In this document: positions 1 through 7,914 of the stretch, one piece after another
How positions within the stretch are numbered: position 1 is the first letter of the stretch
Layout of the letters: every line of letters begins with the position of its first letter
DNA from: Paractinoplanes durhamensis
GTDB taxonomy: Bacteria; Actinomycetota; Actinomycetes; Mycobacteriales; Micromonosporaceae
Assembly (NCBI RefSeq): GCF_016862175.1
Contig: NZ_BOML01000013.1
Span: 248,001 to 312,000, forward strand
Reading direction: 5' to 3'
DNA: 64,000 nt
Notes under the pieces: generated by a model
Seen by the model: only the letters and a program-made list of their open reading frames with translations
Told to the model about the DNA's origin: nothing
Database searches by the model: none
Made by a program: the position numbers and the translations under genes

Positions 1-219
1 TCCGCCGGTTGGCTGACCGCCACCGAACTGGCCGTCTCGGTCCTGCCGCTGAGCCTCGTCGTCGAGGTCGCCGGCAGCCGGGACATGATCCAGCGGATGC
101 TGGGCGGCTACGAGCTGCCGTATCTGGTGCTGCGGTTCGCCACCGCGGACCCCACCGCCGGCAAGTGGCCCCGCACGCCGCGCCTGCCGTCCGAGGCCAC
201 GGTCCAGCTGATCGCGTGA
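1..219 (+). CDS. Nitroreductase (Acg family), C-terminal part only
   Basis: The open frame enters from the left edge in frame 1 and ends with TGA at 217-219, leaving the last 72 residues. The stretch MIQRMLGGYELPYLVLRFA followed by a Pro/Arg-rich tail resembles the C-termini of the two complete Acg-type nitroreductases at 2711-3679 and 13228-14211, where a similar segment precedes TPRR- or TARR-like ends. The family binds FMN and is known from the mycobacterial DosR regulon, but its in vivo substrate is unclear. The gene converges on the phosphoketolase, with a hairpin between them. Family assignment from a fragment is moderately sure. Confidence 0.6.
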   Translation, partial: SAGWLTATELAVSVLPLSLVVEVAGSRDMIQRMLGGYELPYLVLRFATADPTAGKWPRTPRLPSEATVQLIA

Positions 220-221
220 TG

Positions 222-253
222 CGGCGCCGCCGGCCGGTCGGCCGGCGGCGCCG
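222..253. terminator. Bidirectional hairpin terminator
   Basis: A perfect 14-bp GC stem (222-235 with 240-253) closes a GGTC loop between the convergent nitroreductase and phosphoketolase genes. There is no U-tract, which is usual for actinobacterial terminators. Confidence 0.6.
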
Positions 254-273
254 TGCCGCTCTGTTCGTTCCGC

Positions 274-2667
274 TCAGGCTCGGCCGGCCAGAGACCAGTC
301 CCGGACCTCCGGCATGTCCTCCAGGTGCTCGACGATGTAGGCCTCGTGCCGGGCCAGCTGTGACTCGCACCAGGCCTTCAGGTCGGCGGCGCCGCGCGTC
401 AGCCGCCCGGCGTTGTTGATGGCGTCCATGACCAGGTGGTAACGGGATGCGCGGTTACGGACCGTCATGTCGAACGGCGTCGTGGTGGTGCCCTGCTCGA
501 TGAAACCGCGCACCCGGAACCGGTCGGCGTCCGGCCGGCCGTGCACCAGCTGGTGGATGGCGCCCGGGTAGCCGTGAAAGGCGAAGACCACGTCGACCGT
601 GTCGGTGAACAGCTCGGTGAACAGGGTCTCGCTCATGCCGTGCGGATGATCCTTCGGGCGGATCAGGGTCATCAGGTCGACCACGTTGACGACCCGGACC
701 CGGAGGTTGGGCAGGCGTTCCTGGAGAATCCGGGCGGCCGCGACCGTCTCCATCGTCACCACGTCGCCGGCGCAGGCCAGGATGATGTCGGGATCACCGG
801 CACCGTCGTCGGTACCGGCCCACTCCCAGACGCCCGCACCTCGCGCGCAGTGCGCGATGGCCTCGTCCATGGTCAGATATTGCAGCTGGGGCTGCTTGTC
901 CTGGACGATCAGGTTGATGTAGGACCGTGACCGGAAACAGTGGTCGGCCACCGAGAGCAGGCAGTTCGCGTCCGGTGGAAGGTAGACCCGGGCCACGTCG
1001 CCGCGCTGGGTCAGCACCACCTGGATGAGACCGGGACCCTGATGTGAGAAGCCGTTGTGGTCGTTGCGCCACGCCGTCGAGGTGAGCAGCACATTGAGGC
1101 TGGGCACCTTGGCCCGCCAGGCCAGATTGCGGGCCTCCTGCAGCCACTTCCCGTGCTGGACCGTCTGCGACGCGCTGACCATGGCGAACGCCTCGTAGGT
1201 GGCGAACATGCCGTGCCGGCCGGTCAGGTTGTAGCCCTCCAGCCAGCCGTGACAGTTGTGCTCGCTGAGCACCTCCATCACGCGGCCGTCGGCGCTGAGC
1301 TTCACGTCGCCGGGGATCGTGCGCTCCATGAACGCCCGGTCGGAGACCTCGAAGACCGCGCCGAGGCGGTTGGAGTTGGTCTCATCGGGACAGAAGAGCC
1401 GGAAACTTCGGGGGTTACGAAGGTAGATGTCGCGCATCAACTCGCCGAGCTTGCGGGTCGATTCGGCGTGGGTGGTGCCCGGCCCGCGCACCTCGACGGC
1501 GTACTCGCGGAAGTCGGGTATGTCGAGGTCCCGAGTCAGGAGGCCACCGTTGGCGTGCGGGCTGGCGCTCATCCGCAGGTCGCCGTCCGGCGCCTGCGCA
1601 CGGACCAGACCGACCGGCGCGCCGTCCGCGTCGAAGAGCTCTTCCGGGCGGTACGACCTGAGCCAGCTCTCCAAGATCGCCAGGTGCTCCGGGTTGTCCC
1701 GGACGCCGGAGAGGGGCACCTGATGCGACCGCCAGGTGCCGGTGACCTGAATGCCGTCGACCTTGGCCGGCCCGGTCCAGCCTTTCGGGGAACGCAACAC
1801 GATCATGGGCCAGACCGGGCGTGTGCCGTCCCACGAGCCATCGCGGGCAGCGGTCTGTATCGCACGGATGCGTTCCCACGCCCCGCCGAGGGCAGCGGCG
1901 AACCGGAGGTGCATACCGGGCAGATCATCCCCGCACACCTCGATCACGTCGTAGCCGTGCCCACGCAGGAGTTCCTGCACTTCGTTGGCGTGCTTACGGC
2001 CGAGCACGGTCGGGCCGGAGATCTTGCCGTCGTTGAGGTGCAGGATCGGCAGCACCGCGCCATCGCGCTCCGGGTTGATGAACGAGATGCCCTTCCACGA
2101 GCCCTCCAGCGGGCCGGTCTCGGCCTCACCGTCACCCACCACGGCGATCGCGAGCAGGTCGGGATTGTCCATCACCGCACCGAACGCATGCACCAGGACG
2201 TAACCGAGCTCACCACCCTCGTGAATGGAACCGGGCGTGGTCACCGACACGTGGCTGGGGATCCCGCCCGGACTGGAGAACTGCCGGAACAGCCGGAGCA
2301 TGCCGGCCTCGTCCTGACTGACCCGCGGATAGATCTCGCTGTACGTGCCCTCCAGATAGCCGGCTGCGACCAGCGCGGGGCCGCCGTGCCCCGGCCCGGC
2401 CAGGTAGATCGCCTGCTGGCCGGTAAGGCGGATCAGCCGGGACACGTGCGCATAGATCAACGACAGCCCGGGGCTGGTGCCCCAGTGGCCCAGCAGCCGC
2501 GGCTTGATGTGCTCGGGGGTCAGCGGCTCACGCAACAACGGATTGCCCTGCAGGTAGATCTGCCCGATGGTCAGGTAGTTGGCGGCGCGCCACCAGGCGT
2601 CCACCCGTGCGAGGTCGGTCTCGTCGAGGTCGGCGAGCTTGCGGTTCGCGGTCAGGACCGTGGTCAC
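274..2667 (-). CDS. xfp: Xylulose-5-phosphate/fructose-6-phosphate phosphoketolase
   Basis: Thiamine-diphosphate enzyme that cleaves xylulose 5-phosphate or fructose 6-phosphate with phosphate to acetyl phosphate plus a triose or tetrose phosphate. Family landmarks are LGHWGTSPGLSLIYAH near the N-terminus, the cofactor motif GDGEAETGPLEGSW and HNGFSHQGPGLI in the middle. The length of about 797 residues is normal. A GTG at 2682 would add five residues, but AAGGGA lies six bases before the GTG at 2667, so I place the start there (protein MTTVLTANRK). It lies downstream of a nitroreductase in the same direction, only 43 bp away, so the two may be cotranscribed. Acetyl phosphate from this enzyme would suit ATP formation when respiration is limited. 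Confidence 0.95.
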   Translation of the reverse strand: MTTVLTANRKLADLDETDLARVDAWWRAANYLTIGQIYLQGNPLLREPLTPEHIKPRLLGHWGTSPGLSLIYAHVSRLIRLTGQQAIYLAGPGHGGPALVAAGYLEGTYSEIYPRVSQDEAGMLRLFRQFSSPGGIPSHVSVTTPGSIHEGGELGYVLVHAFGAVMDNPDLLAIAVVGDGEAETGPLEGSWKGISFINPERDGAVLPILHLNDGKISGPTVLGRKHANEVQELLRGHGYDVIEVCGDDLPGMHLRFAAALGGAWERIRAIQTAARDGSWDGTRPVWPMIVLRSPKGWTGPAKVDGIQVTGTWRSHQVPLSGVRDNPEHLAILESWLRSYRPEELFDADGAPVGLVRAQAPDGDLRMSASPHANGGLLTRDLDIPDFREYAVEVRGPGTTHAESTRKLGELMRDIYLRNPRSFRLFCPDETNSNRLGAVFEVSDRAFMERTIPGDVKLSADGRVMEVLSEHNCHGWLEGYNLTGRHGMFATYEAFAMVSASQTVQHGKWLQEARNLAWRAKVPSLNVLLTSTAWRNDHNGFSHQGPGLIQVVLTQRGDVARVYLPPDANCLLSVADHCFRSRSYINLIVQDKQPQLQYLTMDEAIAHCARGAGVWEWAGTDDGAGDPDIILACAGDVVTMETVAAARILQERLPNLRVRVVNVVDLMTLIRPKDHPHGMSETLFTELFTDTVDVVFAFHGYPGAIHQLVHGRPDADRFRVRGFIEQGTTTTPFDMTVRNRASRYHLVMDAINNAGRLTRGAADLKAWCESQLARHEAYIVEHLEDMPEVRDWSLAGRA

Positions 2668-2710
2668 GGCGATTCCCTTCACAGATCGATTCGTCTCGAC
2701 GGTGGAACGA

Positions 2711-3679
2711 TCACTGCCCGTCGACCTCCAGGATCTCGGCCATGGGCCGGCGAGCCGTCGCCGTGGCCGGTGGTCCGTAGCCGATGCGGACGATCATCTG
2801 CGGCCAATGGCCGGTGGCCGTATTCGCCAGCATCTCCCGGATCGCGGGGATCTCCACCGGCTGGCTGATCGGCGTGGTGGCCAGGCGCAGACGGGTGGCC
2901 ACCAACAGAACGCGCTGCAATGCCTGGCCCGCACGAATCCATTGCGCCGGGCCATCGCCGACGGTAGTGAGGACGACCATCGCGGGGAACGTCCCGGACC
3001 GCTCACTCGTGCGCCACGGCTGGGGATGCATCAAACCGAAATCCCGGATCGGCAGCCGCTCCAGCGCGTCCCACGGCCCGGCCGAGATCAACGGGATACC
3101 ATCGCGCCGGCCTGGCGCGGGCCGAATCCAGGGGCTCAACTCGGCCCGGTAGCCGCCGTGGGCGCGGAGCCGGCGCTCCGCCGCCTGGCCGAGCCCGAGG
3201 ATCGCATCGCGCCCGGCCGTGCCGGCGATCGTGAGGGTGGCGCCCTCCTCCGCGGCCGCCGCGGCGAGCTCCTCGATCGCCTCGGCGGTCACCACCGCAG
3301 CCGTGAAGGGGAACCGGTTGGTGTGCCGGCGCGAGATCTCGGCGGCCAGAGTCGCCACGCTGTCGGACGCCGGGGCTCGACTGCCCGGTTCGACGGTGGC
3401 CACCAGGTCCGGGGACCTCCGATCCGGGAAGAGGGTGCAGGCCGGCGCCCAGCCCTCGGCCTGCAGTGCCAGCCGTAGTGTGAACAGCGCCGCCCCGACG
3501 CTGATCATGAGTTCCCGGCCGGACGAGTCCAGTGCTTCGAGCCGGCGATCGGGGTCGGCGTACACCTCGACCGATTCGCCGACGATCCGGAAGCGCCACG
3601 GCTGACTGTTGTGCAGCGACGGTGCCAGCGTCGCCGCCTGCACACATCGCGTCAGAAGATTCCTGCCGACGGTGCTCAT
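2711..3679 (-). CDS. Acg-family nitroreductase
   Basis: A 322-residue FMN-binding nitroreductase-like protein. The N-terminal motif LAPSLHNSQPWRF is the flavin-binding signature of the Acg/Rv3131 group, and SRRHTNRFPF and a C-terminal LRLATTPISQPVEI segment also fit. Members are strongly induced in mycobacterial dormancy; many are thought to lack true nitroreductase activity and perhaps sequester flavin. It lies upstream of and parallel to the phosphoketolase and diverges from the universal-stress operon at 3924, sharing a 244-bp gap that holds two or three candidate DevR-type boxes. It is a paralogue of the protein at 13228-14211. Confidence 0.85.
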   Translation of the reverse strand: MSTVGRNLLTRCVQAATLAPSLHNSQPWRFRIVGESVEVYADPDRRLEALDSSGRELMISVGAALFTLRLALQAEGWAPACTLFPDRRSPDLVATVEPGSRAPASDSVATLAAEISRRHTNRFPFTAAVVTAEAIEELAAAAAEEGATLTIAGTAGRDAILGLGQAAERRLRAHGGYRAELSPWIRPAPGRRDGIPLISAGPWDALERLPIRDFGLMHPQPWRTSERSGTFPAMVVLTTVGDGPAQWIRAGQALQRVLLVATRLRLATTPISQPVEIPAIREMLANTATGHWPQMIVRIGYGPPATATARRPMAEILEVDGQ

Positions 3680-3729
3680 GGTTGACCGTCCATCACAGTC
3701 GCTCTCCTCTCCCCCATGTCGAGGCTAGA

Positions 3730-3764
3730 GGGACTTCGGCATACCGGTCAGGGCCGATCGACCT
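3730..3764. promoter_or_regulatory. Degenerate DevR-type box cluster
   Basis: GGGACTTCGGCATACCGGTC begins at 3730 and GGGCCGATCGACCT spans 3751-3764. Both resemble, imperfectly, the half-site order GGGMC...GKCCC seen elsewhere in this island. They lie 50-85 bp upstream of the nitroreductase start at 3679 and also precede the universal-stress operon. Binding is inferred. Confidence 0.4.
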
Positions 3765-3829
3765 CTCCGGAAAGCCGGTCGGGGCCGGCACTCCGGCGCA
3801 CGCACATCCACCCCGGACAGTCGTTCGAC

Positions 3830-3843
3830 GGGACCTTCGGCCC
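3830..3843. promoter_or_regulatory. Candidate DevR/OsdR box upstream of universal-stress operon
   Basis: GGGACCTTCGGCCC is a near-perfect 14-bp palindrome (GGGACC....GGCCC) located 81-94 bp before the ATG at 3924. It resembles the core of the mycobacterial DosR box, GGGACTWWAGTCCC. It is one of the best of the recurring boxes in this island. Confidence 0.55.
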
Positions 3844-3923
3844 TGTTCACCGGGACCTCGCGCTCTCCTGTCCGGCATCGATGAGCTCGACGATCGAAGG
3901 GACGACCATCTGAGGGAGGAGAA

Positions 3924-4808
3924 ATGACCACCAAGACCGTCATCGTCGCGACCGACGGCACCGACACCAGCCTGCACGCCGTCGCCTGGGCCGCCCGCGA
4001 GGCCGAACGCCGCGCGGTGCCGTTGCGCATCGTGCACGCCTACGACTGGGACTGGCGCGAGTCACGCCTCGACATCGGCAACGACTACATCGACATCGCC
4101 CGCGAGGTCGCGGAGGGGATCGTGGCTCAGGCCGGCCGCCGCGCCCACACGGTGGCGCCGCGGATCACGATCCAGACCGACCTGCTGGTCGGGCATGCGG
4201 TACCGAAGCTGCTGGAGGTCTCGGACGGCGCCGAGCTGCTCGTGCTGGGCAGGCGCGGCCGGGGCGGCTTTGCCGGACTGCTCCTCGGCTCGGTGAGCCA
4301 GCGGCTGGCCGTTCACGCCACCTGCCCGGTAGTCGTCGTGCATGACGAGTCCGCTCCCGACAGCGGCCCGATCACCGCAGGCGTGGACGACTCGCCGTCC
4401 GCCGAGGACGTTCTCCAGATCGCCTTCGAGATGGCCTCGACACGTGGTGGGCCGGTCGAGGTCGTCCACTCCTTCCTGCCGCCGGTCCCGCTGTGGCTGC
4501 AGCCGAGCGTCAACCCGAGAGACGTCGCGACGCCGGACTTCGACGCCTACGAACGGAACCGGCTCGAGGAGCGACTCGCTCCGTGGCGCGACAAGTACCC
4601 GAACGTCCCGGCCGAGGTCGTCATGACCCACGAGAGCATCGCGGCGGCGCTGGTCGAGAGGTCCCGGCACGCTCAGCTGGTCGTCGTCGGCAGCCGCGAC
4701 CGCGGCGCAGTGGCCGGCGCGCTGCTCGGCTCGACCGGGCTTCAGCTGCTCCATCACGCGTATTGCCCCGTCCTCATCGCCAGGCACGCCGTCCGGACAG
4801 GAGCTTGA
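3924..4808 (+). CDS. Universal stress protein, tandem UspA domains
   Basis: A 294-residue protein with two UspA folds (about 1-140 and 150-290). Each starts with a beta-strand/Asp pattern (VIVATDGTD; AGVDDSPSAED) and ends with the ATP-binding loop (GRRGRGGFAGLLLGSVSQ; GSRDRGAVAGALLGSTG). Tandem-domain USPs are typical of actinobacterial dormancy regulons and bind ATP in the cytoplasm; their clients are unknown. A strong AGGGAGGAG site precedes the ATG. It is the first gene of a run of three USPs, with one base between its stop and the next ATG. Confidence 0.92.
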   Translation: MTTKTVIVATDGTDTSLHAVAWAAREAERRAVPLRIVHAYDWDWRESRLDIGNDYIDIAREVAEGIVAQAGRRAHTVAPRITIQTDLLVGHAVPKLLEVSDGAELLVLGRRGRGGFAGLLLGSVSQRLAVHATCPVVVVHDESAPDSGPITAGVDDSPSAEDVLQIAFEMASTRGGPVEVVHSFLPPVPLWLQPSVNPRDVATPDFDAYERNRLEERLAPWRDKYPNVPAEVVMTHESIAAALVERSRHAQLVVVGSRDRGAVAGALLGSTGLQLLHHAYCPVLIARHAVRTGA

Positions 4809-4809
4809 C

Positions 4810-5664
4810 ATGAACGCTCGGAAGATAGTCCTCGGCTACGACCGCTCATCGCCCTCGAAGGCCGCGGCCAGGTGGGCACTCGATGAGGCCGCCCGCTCCG
4901 GTGCGGTCGTCGAGTTCTTCTATGCCCACGAATGGCCGGCCTGGGCGCCGGCGGCCGTCACCGGGCCCGCCGCCGCGGTCCAGCCCGACGGTGAGATCGA
5001 TCGCGCCACCCGGGGAATGCTCGACGAGGCGGTGACCGACGCACGGCACAGCCACCCCACCGTCCGCACCGCCGTCTCGATCGTCTACGACGGCGCCGCA
5101 CGCACCCTCATCGAACGCTCGCACGAGGCAGGCCTCATCGTCCTGGGCAGTCAGGGCCACAGCGTCGTCAACGGCCTGCTCGGTTCGGTCAGCGCCGCGG
5201 TCAGTGCATCCGCACGCTGCCCGGTCATCGTGGTTCGCGGCGTGCAGGCCGCCGACACCCCGATCGTGGTGGGGGTCGACGGATCGGCCTGGGGGCAGGC
5301 GGCCCTCGCGTTCGCGACCGAGGAAGCCGCCGCGCGGCACGTCCCGTTGCGGGTGGTCCGTGCGTGGTCGCCGGTGACCGACCCGCGGATCGGCACGCCG
5401 GAGGTCGGCGAGGCCGAGCGGCGATCGTTCGGCGACCTCGTCGACGAGTGGCGGCAGAAGCACCCCGAGATCGAGATCGTCGCCGAGGCCGTGATGCAGC
5501 ACCCGGCCGCAGCCCTCACCGAGCTCAGCGCCGTCGCGCAGCTCCTGGTGGTCGGCACCCGCGGCCGTGGTCCGATCCGGGGCCTGCTGCTCGGCTCGGT
5601 GAGCCAGCATCTGCTGCGCCATGCCGCCTGCTCGGTGGCCGTCGTCCACGAACCGCACAGCTGA
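4810..5664 (+). CDS. Universal stress protein, tandem UspA domains
   Basis: A 284-residue tandem USP. Domain 1 runs from IVLGYDRSSPSKAAARWAL to GSQGHSVVNGLLGSVSAAV, and domain 2 from IVVGVDGSAWGQAAL to GTRGRGPIRGLLLGSVSQH, both with the G-2x-G-9x-G(S/T) ATP loop. It is closest in this window to the USP at 17830 (shared GYDRS start, EFFYAHEWP versus ELFYAFEWP), so those two are paralogues of one subtype. It lies one base after the preceding USP and is presumably translationally linked to it. Confidence 0.92.
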   Translation: MNARKIVLGYDRSSPSKAAARWALDEAARSGAVVEFFYAHEWPAWAPAAVTGPAAAVQPDGEIDRATRGMLDEAVTDARHSHPTVRTAVSIVYDGAARTLIERSHEAGLIVLGSQGHSVVNGLLGSVSAAVSASARCPVIVVRGVQAADTPIVVGVDGSAWGQAALAFATEEAAARHVPLRVVRAWSPVTDPRIGTPEVGEAERRSFGDLVDEWRQKHPEIEIVAEAVMQHPAAALTELSAVAQLLVVGTRGRGPIRGLLLGSVSQHLLRHAACSVAVVHEPHS

Positions 5665-5682
5665 GATGGAACGGAGGCCCCC

Positions 5683-6561
5683 ATGAGAACCCGAACCGTC
5701 GTCGTCGGCACGGACGGTGCCGATCCCGGCATGGTCGCGGTCGCCTGGGCCGCACGCGAGGCGCAGCGGCGCGACGCGACGCTGCGGATCGTGCACTCCA
5801 TCGACTGGAACTGGCGGGACTCCGACGCCTCCTTCGCCGGCGAGTACGCCGAGCAGGTGTGGTCGTCCGCGCGGGCCGTGACCGACACGGCCGCGCGCCA
5901 CGCCGGGAAGATCGCGCCGGACCTCCGCATCGAGCAGCACACCTTCATCGACCGCCCGGCCGAGCAACTGCTCGAGGCCGGGAAATCAGCCGAGCTCATC
6001 GTGCTCGGCGGCCACGATCGAAGGGGCATCTCCTGGCTGTCGCCCGGCTCCGTCGGTCACCGCGTGGCCGTGCACGCGACCTGCTCGGTGGTGGTCACGC
6101 GCGGCCGGGCGGACGGGCGGGGAGCGGTGCTCGCCGGCATCGACGACTCCCCGTACGCCGAGCAGGTCGCCGAGGCCGCGTTCGCCGCCGCGAACAGCCG
6201 GGAGTGCAACCTGGTCGCACTCCGCTCGCTGGTTCCCACCGCACCACCGTGGACCGGTGGCATACGTGCCCACGGTGTCCCGATTCCCGAGGAGGACGAC
6301 GCGGAGCGGGCGCGAGTCGAAGAGCTGCTCGCACCCTGGCGCGACAAGTATCCCGGCGTACCCGTCGGGGTGACGATCGCGCACGGCAGCGCGGCCACCG
6401 CGCTGGCGGCCGCGTCCGCCCACGCCCGGCTGGTCGTGGTGGGCAACCGTGGTCACGGCATCGTTCGCGGCACCCTGCTCGGATCGACCGGGCTGCAGCT
6501 TCTGCATCACGCGCACTGCCCGGTCCTGATCGCACGCCGGGGCAGTCATCCCAGCGGTTGA
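5683..6561 (+). CDS. Universal stress protein, tandem UspA domains
   Basis: A 292-residue tandem USP and the third gene of the USP operon, 18 bp after the previous stop with a GGAGG site. It is a paralogue of the protein at 3924: both share TVIVATDGT/TVVVGTDGA starts, IVH(A/S)xDWxWR(E/D)S and an identical GSTGLQLLHHA(Y/H)CPVLIAR ending. The first ATP loop is altered: GGHDRRGISWLSPGSVGH keeps the spacing but lacks the usual second glycine, so nucleotide binding by domain 1 may be weaker. Domain 2 has a normal GNRGHGIVRGTLLGSTG loop. Confidence 0.9.
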   Translation: MRTRTVVVGTDGADPGMVAVAWAAREAQRRDATLRIVHSIDWNWRDSDASFAGEYAEQVWSSARAVTDTAARHAGKIAPDLRIEQHTFIDRPAEQLLEAGKSAELIVLGGHDRRGISWLSPGSVGHRVAVHATCSVVVTRGRADGRGAVLAGIDDSPYAEQVAEAAFAAANSRECNLVALRSLVPTAPPWTGGIRAHGVPIPEEDDAERARVEELLAPWRDKYPGVPVGVTIAHGSAATALAAASAHARLVVVGNRGHGIVRGTLLGSTGLQLLHHAHCPVLIARRGSHPSG

Positions 6562-6626
6562 TCATCAAGCCCCGGGACGATTCTTCGAGCTTTCCCATTT
6601 CCGGGCGTCACGCTGGCGTGGTGAGG

Positions 6627-6779
6627 ATGACAAGCACCGATACGGCGGGCCTGATCGCGGCACCGCCGCCGCGTCGCCGGCGGCGGGGGCCGGCGGGGTC
6701 GGCCGCCGTCCTGAGCGTGGTCGTCGTGGTGGCGTCGTGGATGGCGAACGGCATGGTGCGGCCCGCATGCGCCGGATAA
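6627..6779 (+). pseudogene. 50-codon ORF, probable N-terminal remnant of a ferric-reductase-like gene
   Basis: An ATG (or GTG at 6621) opens a 50-codon frame ending at TAA 6777-6779, overlapping the following FMN-binding gene by 13 bp. It encodes an Arg/Pro-rich N-terminus and a single hydrophobic stretch, SVVVVVASWMANGMV. This lines up with the first membrane segment (SLLIVTALWVGNGGV) of the 476-residue membrane flavoprotein at 9276, which also sits directly before an FMN-binding gene. I read it as the leftover start of a deleted second copy. It could instead be a real one-helix membrane peptide. Confidence 0.4.
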
Positions 6780-7228
6780 CGCTGTGGATCGTCTCCACGA
6801 TCGCCGCCGTCGTGTTGCTGTTCAGCTACCGTACGAGCCTCGGCGGCCAGGCGCCCTCGCCCGTCGCCGGAGCCGCGGCGCCCGGCATCGTCCCTTCTCC
6901 GCCGGCGGAGCCGCGCTCCACCCGATCGACCGGATCGACCCGATCGACCGGATCGACCGTCAACGGCACCGTCGCCCAGACCCGGTGGGGCCCGGTCCAG
7001 GTCCAGGTCACCATCAACAACGGCAGAATCACTGAGGTACGCACGTTGCTGCGCCCCTCGGGCAACGACCGTGACGACGAGATCAACGGGTACGCGTTGC
7101 CGCGGCTGCGCGCCGAAGCGCTCGCCGCCCAGAGTGCGCGGATCGACGCGGTCAGCGGCGCCACCGTGACCAGTGGTGGCTACGTCGAGTCGCTGCAGGC
7201 CGCCCTCGACGCGGCGCACGTCGGATGA
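6767..7228 (+). CDS. Membrane-anchored FMN-binding domain protein
   Basis: About 153 residues: an N-terminal signal anchor (RRITLWIVSTIAAVVLLFSY), a Ser/Thr/Arg low-complexity linker with repeated RSTGST, then an FMN_bind domain (about 75-150). The domain ends in SGATVTSGGYVESLQAAL, the signature around the threonine that carries covalent FMN in RnfG/NqrC-type proteins. It probably moves electrons outside the membrane. A longer ATG start at 6737 is possible, but the paralogue at 10722 begins MRRISLWLFST, which supports 6767. Its stop overlaps the response regulator start (ATGA). No ApbE flavin transferase is present in this window. Confidence 0.85.
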   Translation: MRRITLWIVSTIAAVVLLFSYRTSLGGQAPSPVAGAAAPGIVPSPPAEPRSTRSTGSTRSTGSTVNGTVAQTRWGPVQVQVTINNGRITEVRTLLRPSGNDRDDEINGYALPRLRAEALAAQSARIDAVSGATVTSGGYVESLQAALDAAHVG

Positions 7229-7914
7229 CGGCTGAGAGCTGCGAGAGTGGGGCGGTGAGGGAAACGCGCGTATTGGTGGTCGAGGACGACCGGGAGCTCG
7301 GCGACCTGCTGGTGCGCCTGTTCCACGGTGCCGGTCATGTCGCTGAACTCGCCCGCGACGGCCAGGCCGGACTGCACCTCGCGCTCACCCGGGACTACGA
7401 CCTGCTGATCATCGACCGCGGTCTGCCCGCGATCGAAGGACTCGATCTGCTCGCTCGGCTACGGCGCCGCTCGGTTCAGGCCCCGGCTCTCATCCTCACC
7501 GCGCTCGGGACGGTCGCCGATCGGGTGAACGGCCTCGACAGCGGCGCCGCTGACTACGTGGTCAAGCCGTTCGAGGTCGACGAGTTGCTCGCCCGGGTCC
7601 GCGCCCTGCTGCGACGACCGCACGATCCGTCACCGAAGCTCCCGATCGGGACGGCCGAGTTCGACCTCATCACCCGCACCGTCACCGGTGACGGGGTTCG
7701 GGCGACCCTGTCCGGCCGGGAGAGCGACCTGTTGCGGCTCCTGGCCGAGAACCCCGCTCGTGTCTTCAGCCGTGCGGAGATCGTCGCCAAGGTCTTTCCG
7801 GAGGCGGCGAACGGCGCCCTGGTGGACACCTACGTGCATTACCTCCGTCGCAAACTCGGGACCTCCGTGGTGACCACGGTCCGTGGAAGCGGGTACCGGC
7901 TGGGCACGTTGTGA
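7225..7914 (+). CDS. OmpR/PhoB-type response regulator
   Basis: A 229-residue two-domain regulator. The receiver (about 12-125) has the acidic pair VVEDD, phosphoacceptor Asp in LLIIDRGLP and the KPF lysine. The winged-helix DNA-binding domain (about 135-229) has SGRESDLLRLL and the family ending TVRGSGYRLGTL. The ATG at 7225 overlaps the stop of the FMN-binding gene; an internal GTG at 7255 (MRETRVLVVEDD) is an alternative start that trims ten residues. It is followed by its kinase with a GTGA overlap. Its likely targets are the neighbouring flavin electron-transfer genes, which is inference from position. Confidence 0.92.
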   Translation: MTAESCESGAVRETRVLVVEDDRELGDLLVRLFHGAGHVAELARDGQAGLHLALTRDYDLLIIDRGLPAIEGLDLLARLRRRSVQAPALILTALGTVADRVNGLDSGAADYVVKPFEVDELLARVRALLRRPHDPSPKLPIGTAEFDLITRTVTGDGVRATLSGRESDLLRLLAENPARVFSRAEIVAKVFPEAANGALVDTYVHYLRRKLGTSVVTTVRGSGYRLGTL

